From Bacillus thermotolerans (GTDB lineage Bacteria; Bacillota; Bacilli; Bacillales; Domibacillaceae): a DNA stretch of 64,000 bases. The stretch spans positions 17,325 through 81,324 of the forward strand of contig NZ_JWJE02000014.1 in NCBI RefSeq assembly GCF_000812025.2. The letters run 5' to 3'. Shown here in pieces: positions 61,995 through 64,000 of the stretch. The notes under the pieces are model-generated. The model was not told the DNA's origin and made no database searches. It saw nothing but the letters and a program-made list of their open reading frames with translations. Position 1 is the first letter of the stretch, and the number at the start of each line of letters is the position of its first letter. Both the position numbers and the translations under genes were made by a program.

Positions 61995-62894
61995 TTACTC
62001 TTCTTTTTTCACAACGGCATGCCCGCCAAATTCATTTCTAAGTGCAGCGACTACTTTACCGCTGAACGTATCTTCCTCCAATGAACGGTAGCGCATCATG
62101 AGAGACAAAGCAATAACAGGAGCGGCTGTTTGGAAATCCAAAGCAGTTTCTACCGTCCACTTTCCTTCTCCTGACGAGTGCATAACTCCCTTAATTGCAT
62201 CCAGCTTCTCATCCTTAGAAAAGGCACTCTCCATCAGCTCCATTAACCAAGAGCGGATAACCGAACCGTTATTCCAAACACGCGATACTTTCTCATAGTC
62301 ATAATCAAACGGACTCTTCTCCAGCAGGTCAAACCCTTCAGCAATCGCCTGCATCATACCGTATTCAATTCCATTATGGATCATTTTCAGAAAATGACCG
62401 CTGCCGATCTCGCCTGTGTACAGATAACCATTCTCTACGGAGATGTCATCAAATACCTGCTCGACTTGATCGAACGCTTCTTTATTGCCGCCGATCATCA
62501 CGCATACGCCATGCCGTGCGCCTTCCGTACCGCCGCTTGTACCGCAATCAAGATAATAGACACCTTGTGCTGACGCCTGTTCGCCTCGACGGATAGAATC
62601 CTTGTAATGAGCGTTGCCGCCATCAATTAAAATATCGCCTTTCTCTAAATGAGGAAGCACCTCTTGAAAGACGTTCTCCGTAATATCTCCAGCCGGCACC
62701 ATCATCCAAATCACCCGAGGGGCTGACAAGCTTTTCAGCTCTTCTAAAGAGGTGATGCCTTTAGCGCCTTCAGCGGAAGTTTTTTTCACTAACTGCTCGT
62801 CTATATCGTAAGCTGTTACTTGATGGCCGTGCTCCATTAAGTTTAATGCCAAATTAAAGCCCATTTTACCGAGGCCAATTAAACCAATTTGCAT
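61995..62894 (-). CDS. gnd: 6-phosphogluconate dehydrogenase, short NAD-type
   Basis: 299 residues. NAD-binding GLIGLGKMGFNLALNL at the start, MVPAGDITENVF, and the signature CGTSGGTEGARHG near 120-132. The length (about 300) marks the short YqeC-like branch rather than the 468-residue GntZ. Oxidises 6-phosphogluconate to ribulose 5-phosphate. ATG at 62894 has GGAGGT at seven bases. First gene of the operon, divergent from the regulator. Confidence 0.93.
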   Translation of the reverse strand: MQIGLIGLGKMGFNLALNLMEHGHQVTAYDIDEQLVKKTSAEGAKGITSLEELKSLSAPRVIWMMVPAGDITENVFQEVLPHLEKGDILIDGGNAHYKDSIRRGEQASAQGVYYLDCGTSGGTEGARHGVCVMIGGNKEAFDQVEQVFDDISVENGYLYTGEIGSGHFLKMIHNGIEYGMMQAIAEGFDLLEKSPFDYDYEKVSRVWNNGSVIRSWLMELMESAFSKDEKLDAIKGVMHSSGEGKWTVETALDFQTAAPVIALSLMMRYRSLEEDTFSGKVVAALRNEFGGHAVVKKEE

Positions 62895-62928
62895 ATTCAT
62901 TACCTCCGAATTATTCATTCTATCGCTT

Positions 62929-62989
62929 ATTTTATAGAAAAATATTTCTTTTAACAACCTTTATAAAAAAATATTTTTTATGGTATGAT
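62929..62989. promoter_or_regulatory. Divergent promoters of gnd operon and rpiR-type gene with AT dyads
   Basis: Leftward: TTGTTA (62957-62952), 17 bases, TAAAAT (62934-62929). Rightward: weak TTATAA (62961-62966), 17 bases, TATGAT (62984-62989). Each spacer holds a palindromic block centred on AAATATTT; the right one is a perfect 14-mer, AAAAAATATTTTTT (62966-62979). They are candidate operators of the RpiR protein. No cre site was recognised. Confidence 0.5.
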
Positions 62990-63041
62990 ATTTTTAATGA
63001 GAACACCTCATACTATACGTAAAGGAGATAGCCCGAGACTT

Positions 63042-63887
63042 ATGAAGCAGCCTTGCATAACAAGCATTCGATCACATTACCCTCATTTAAGTAATAAAGA
63101 AAAAATGATTGCTGATTATATTTTAAAGAATCCTCAAAATATTATTCACTCAAGCATTAACCAGGTAGCTGACGATCTTGGTGTGGCCGATTCTACCGTC
63201 TTTCGTTTTTGCAAGCGCATTGGGTTTAAGGGCTACCAAGCAATGAAAATTGCTTTAGCCTCAGAAGTTGTGGAGCCGATCAAAAATATTCATGAGCAAA
63301 TCAGCCGGGATGATGACACAAAGATGATTACGGAAAAGGTCTTCCGCTCCAGTGTTCAAGCGCTTGAGGATACGCTGACTGTTCTCGATTTTGAAGAAGT
63401 TGAAAAAGCTGTGCAAATGATCCTCTCCTCTTCACATATCCATCTATTCGGCAGCGGAGGTTCCTCGGTTATTGCACAGGATGCGTACCATAAGCTGATT
63501 CGCACGGGCCTTCGTGTTTCAGTAACGATGGATGCCCATATGCAATTAATGAGTGCTTCCCAGTTAAGGGAAGAGGATTGTGCCATCTTTATTTCCCACT
63601 CGGGCTCGACGAAGGATATTTTAGATATGTTTACTATCGCTAAAGACAGAGGGGCCAAGACCATTGCTATTACCGGTTTTTCTAAATCACCTCTCTCCGA
63701 AAAAGCAGATGTCCAACTGTGCACCTTATCCAGAGAAACAGAATTCCGCACAGAAGCCATGTCCTCAAGAATTGCTCAGCTTATCATTATTGACGCTCTT
63801 TACGTTAATGTCATGATGGCTCTTGGAGAAGAAGGGCAAAAAGCGATTTCACAAATGCGCGATGCTTTAGCAATCAAACGGATCTAA
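63042..63887 (+). CDS. RpiR/MurR-family regulator of gluconate genes
   Basis: 281 residues. N-terminal HTH_6 (LSNKEKMIADYILKNPQNIIHSSINQVADDLGVADSTVFRFCKRIGFKGYQAMK) and a C-terminal SIS sugar-phosphate domain (IHLFGSGGSSVIAQDAYHK, AIFISHSGSTKDILDMF). Probably senses a phosphorylated sugar acid and represses or activates gnd-gntP-gntK. The start at 63042 is preferred because 62985 overlaps the -10 box and extends the protein beyond family length. Confidence 0.9.
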   Translation: MKQPCITSIRSHYPHLSNKEKMIADYILKNPQNIIHSSINQVADDLGVADSTVFRFCKRIGFKGYQAMKIALASEVVEPIKNIHEQISRDDDTKMITEKVFRSSVQALEDTLTVLDFEEVEKAVQMILSSSHIHLFGSGGSSVIAQDAYHKLIRTGLRVSVTMDAHMQLMSASQLREEDCAIFISHSGSTKDILDMFTIAKDRGAKTIAITGFSKSPLSEKADVQLCTLSRETEFRTEAMSSRIAQLIIIDALYVNVMMALGEEGQKAISQMRDALAIKRI

Positions 63888-63910
63888 AAGCAAAAAACCG
63901 CCTGCTGTAT

Positions 63911-63966
63911 AAAGTGTACCCTATAGAGTAGACACCAAAAAAAGTCTACCTATAGGGTACTTTTTT
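63911..63966 (+). terminator. Strong inverted repeat at window end, terminator or IS end
   Basis: A 17-pair stem (GTACCCTATAG and GTAGAC against GTCTAC and CTATAGGGTAC, one bulged A) followed by TTTTTT. It can terminate the rpiR-type gene. Directly downstream are TATAAT and an ATG at 63997, so it could also be the end of an insertion sequence whose transposase starts at the edge. Confidence 0.6.
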
Positions 63967-64000
63967 GTATAATTAAGAAACACAACTAGAGATAACATGG

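Noticed and set aside
1..64000. CRISPR arrays, tRNA and rRNA genes
   Set aside because: No regularly spaced repeats of CRISPR size and no recognisable tRNA cloverleaf or rRNA sequence were seen by eye; a tRNA scan would settle small RNA genes.

Overview
The window looks like a chromosomal segment of a member of the Bacillaceae (genus not determined). The evidence is the neighbouring pair dgkB and rlmCD, an argCJBD operon under a Bacillus-type ARG box, a gluconate operon with an RpiR-type regulator, strong AGGAGG ribosome binding sites and sigma-A promoters. About two thirds (1 to roughly 42.2 kb) is accessory DNA and the rest is core genome.

1-20.8 kb is the late region of a siphovirus-type prophage, transcribed leftwards. 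In transcription order it holds HNH nuclease, small terminase, a methylation cassette (SAM synthetase, ParB-like/N6-N4 methylase, giant cytosine-5 methylase), small phage genes, large terminase, portal, ClpP-like protease, HK97-type capsid, head-tail connectors, major tail protein, tail chaperone with a programmed -1 frameshift site, tape measure, Dit, Gp37-like tail protein and further tail-tip proteins. The series runs off the left edge. No lysis genes, integrase or CI-type repressor lie in the window, so they are presumably to the left.

20.9-33.7 kb is the early/replication region, also leftward: sigma-like regulator, DUF2800 nuclease, DUF2815 protein, family A DNA polymerase with an abutting homing endonuclease, antirepressor, VapE-type primase/helicase, VRR-NUC nuclease, SNF2 helicase and a DUF1492-type late regulator. 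A rightward, AT-rich metal-responsive module (MerR plus a CopZ-like Fe-S/Zn protein) is inserted between the polymerase and antirepressor genes.

34.1-41.9 kb is a defence cassette at the right end of the element. It has an ImmA/IrrE-type peptidase with its own C-terminal HTH. Divergent from it is an operon of XRE regulator, PLD-family restriction subunit, Z1-type ATPase and a second PLD-family subunit. A convergent pair of cytosine-5 methylase and XRE regulator completes it. It resembles the ATP-dependent CglI/NgoAVII restriction systems, but with two nuclease-like subunits, the second lacking key catalytic residues. The element ends next to the 3' end of rlmCD, a plausible integration site.

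42.2-64 kb is core DNA: rlmCD, a heterodimeric ABC exporter, MFS transporter with MarR regulator, dgkB, arylamine N-acetyltransferase, a frameshifted alpha/beta hydrolase, a thioredoxin-like protein, argCJBD, a TPM/LemA pair, the gluconate catabolic genes gnd-gntP-gntK and their divergent RpiR regulator. No tRNA, rRNA or CRISPR array was recognised.
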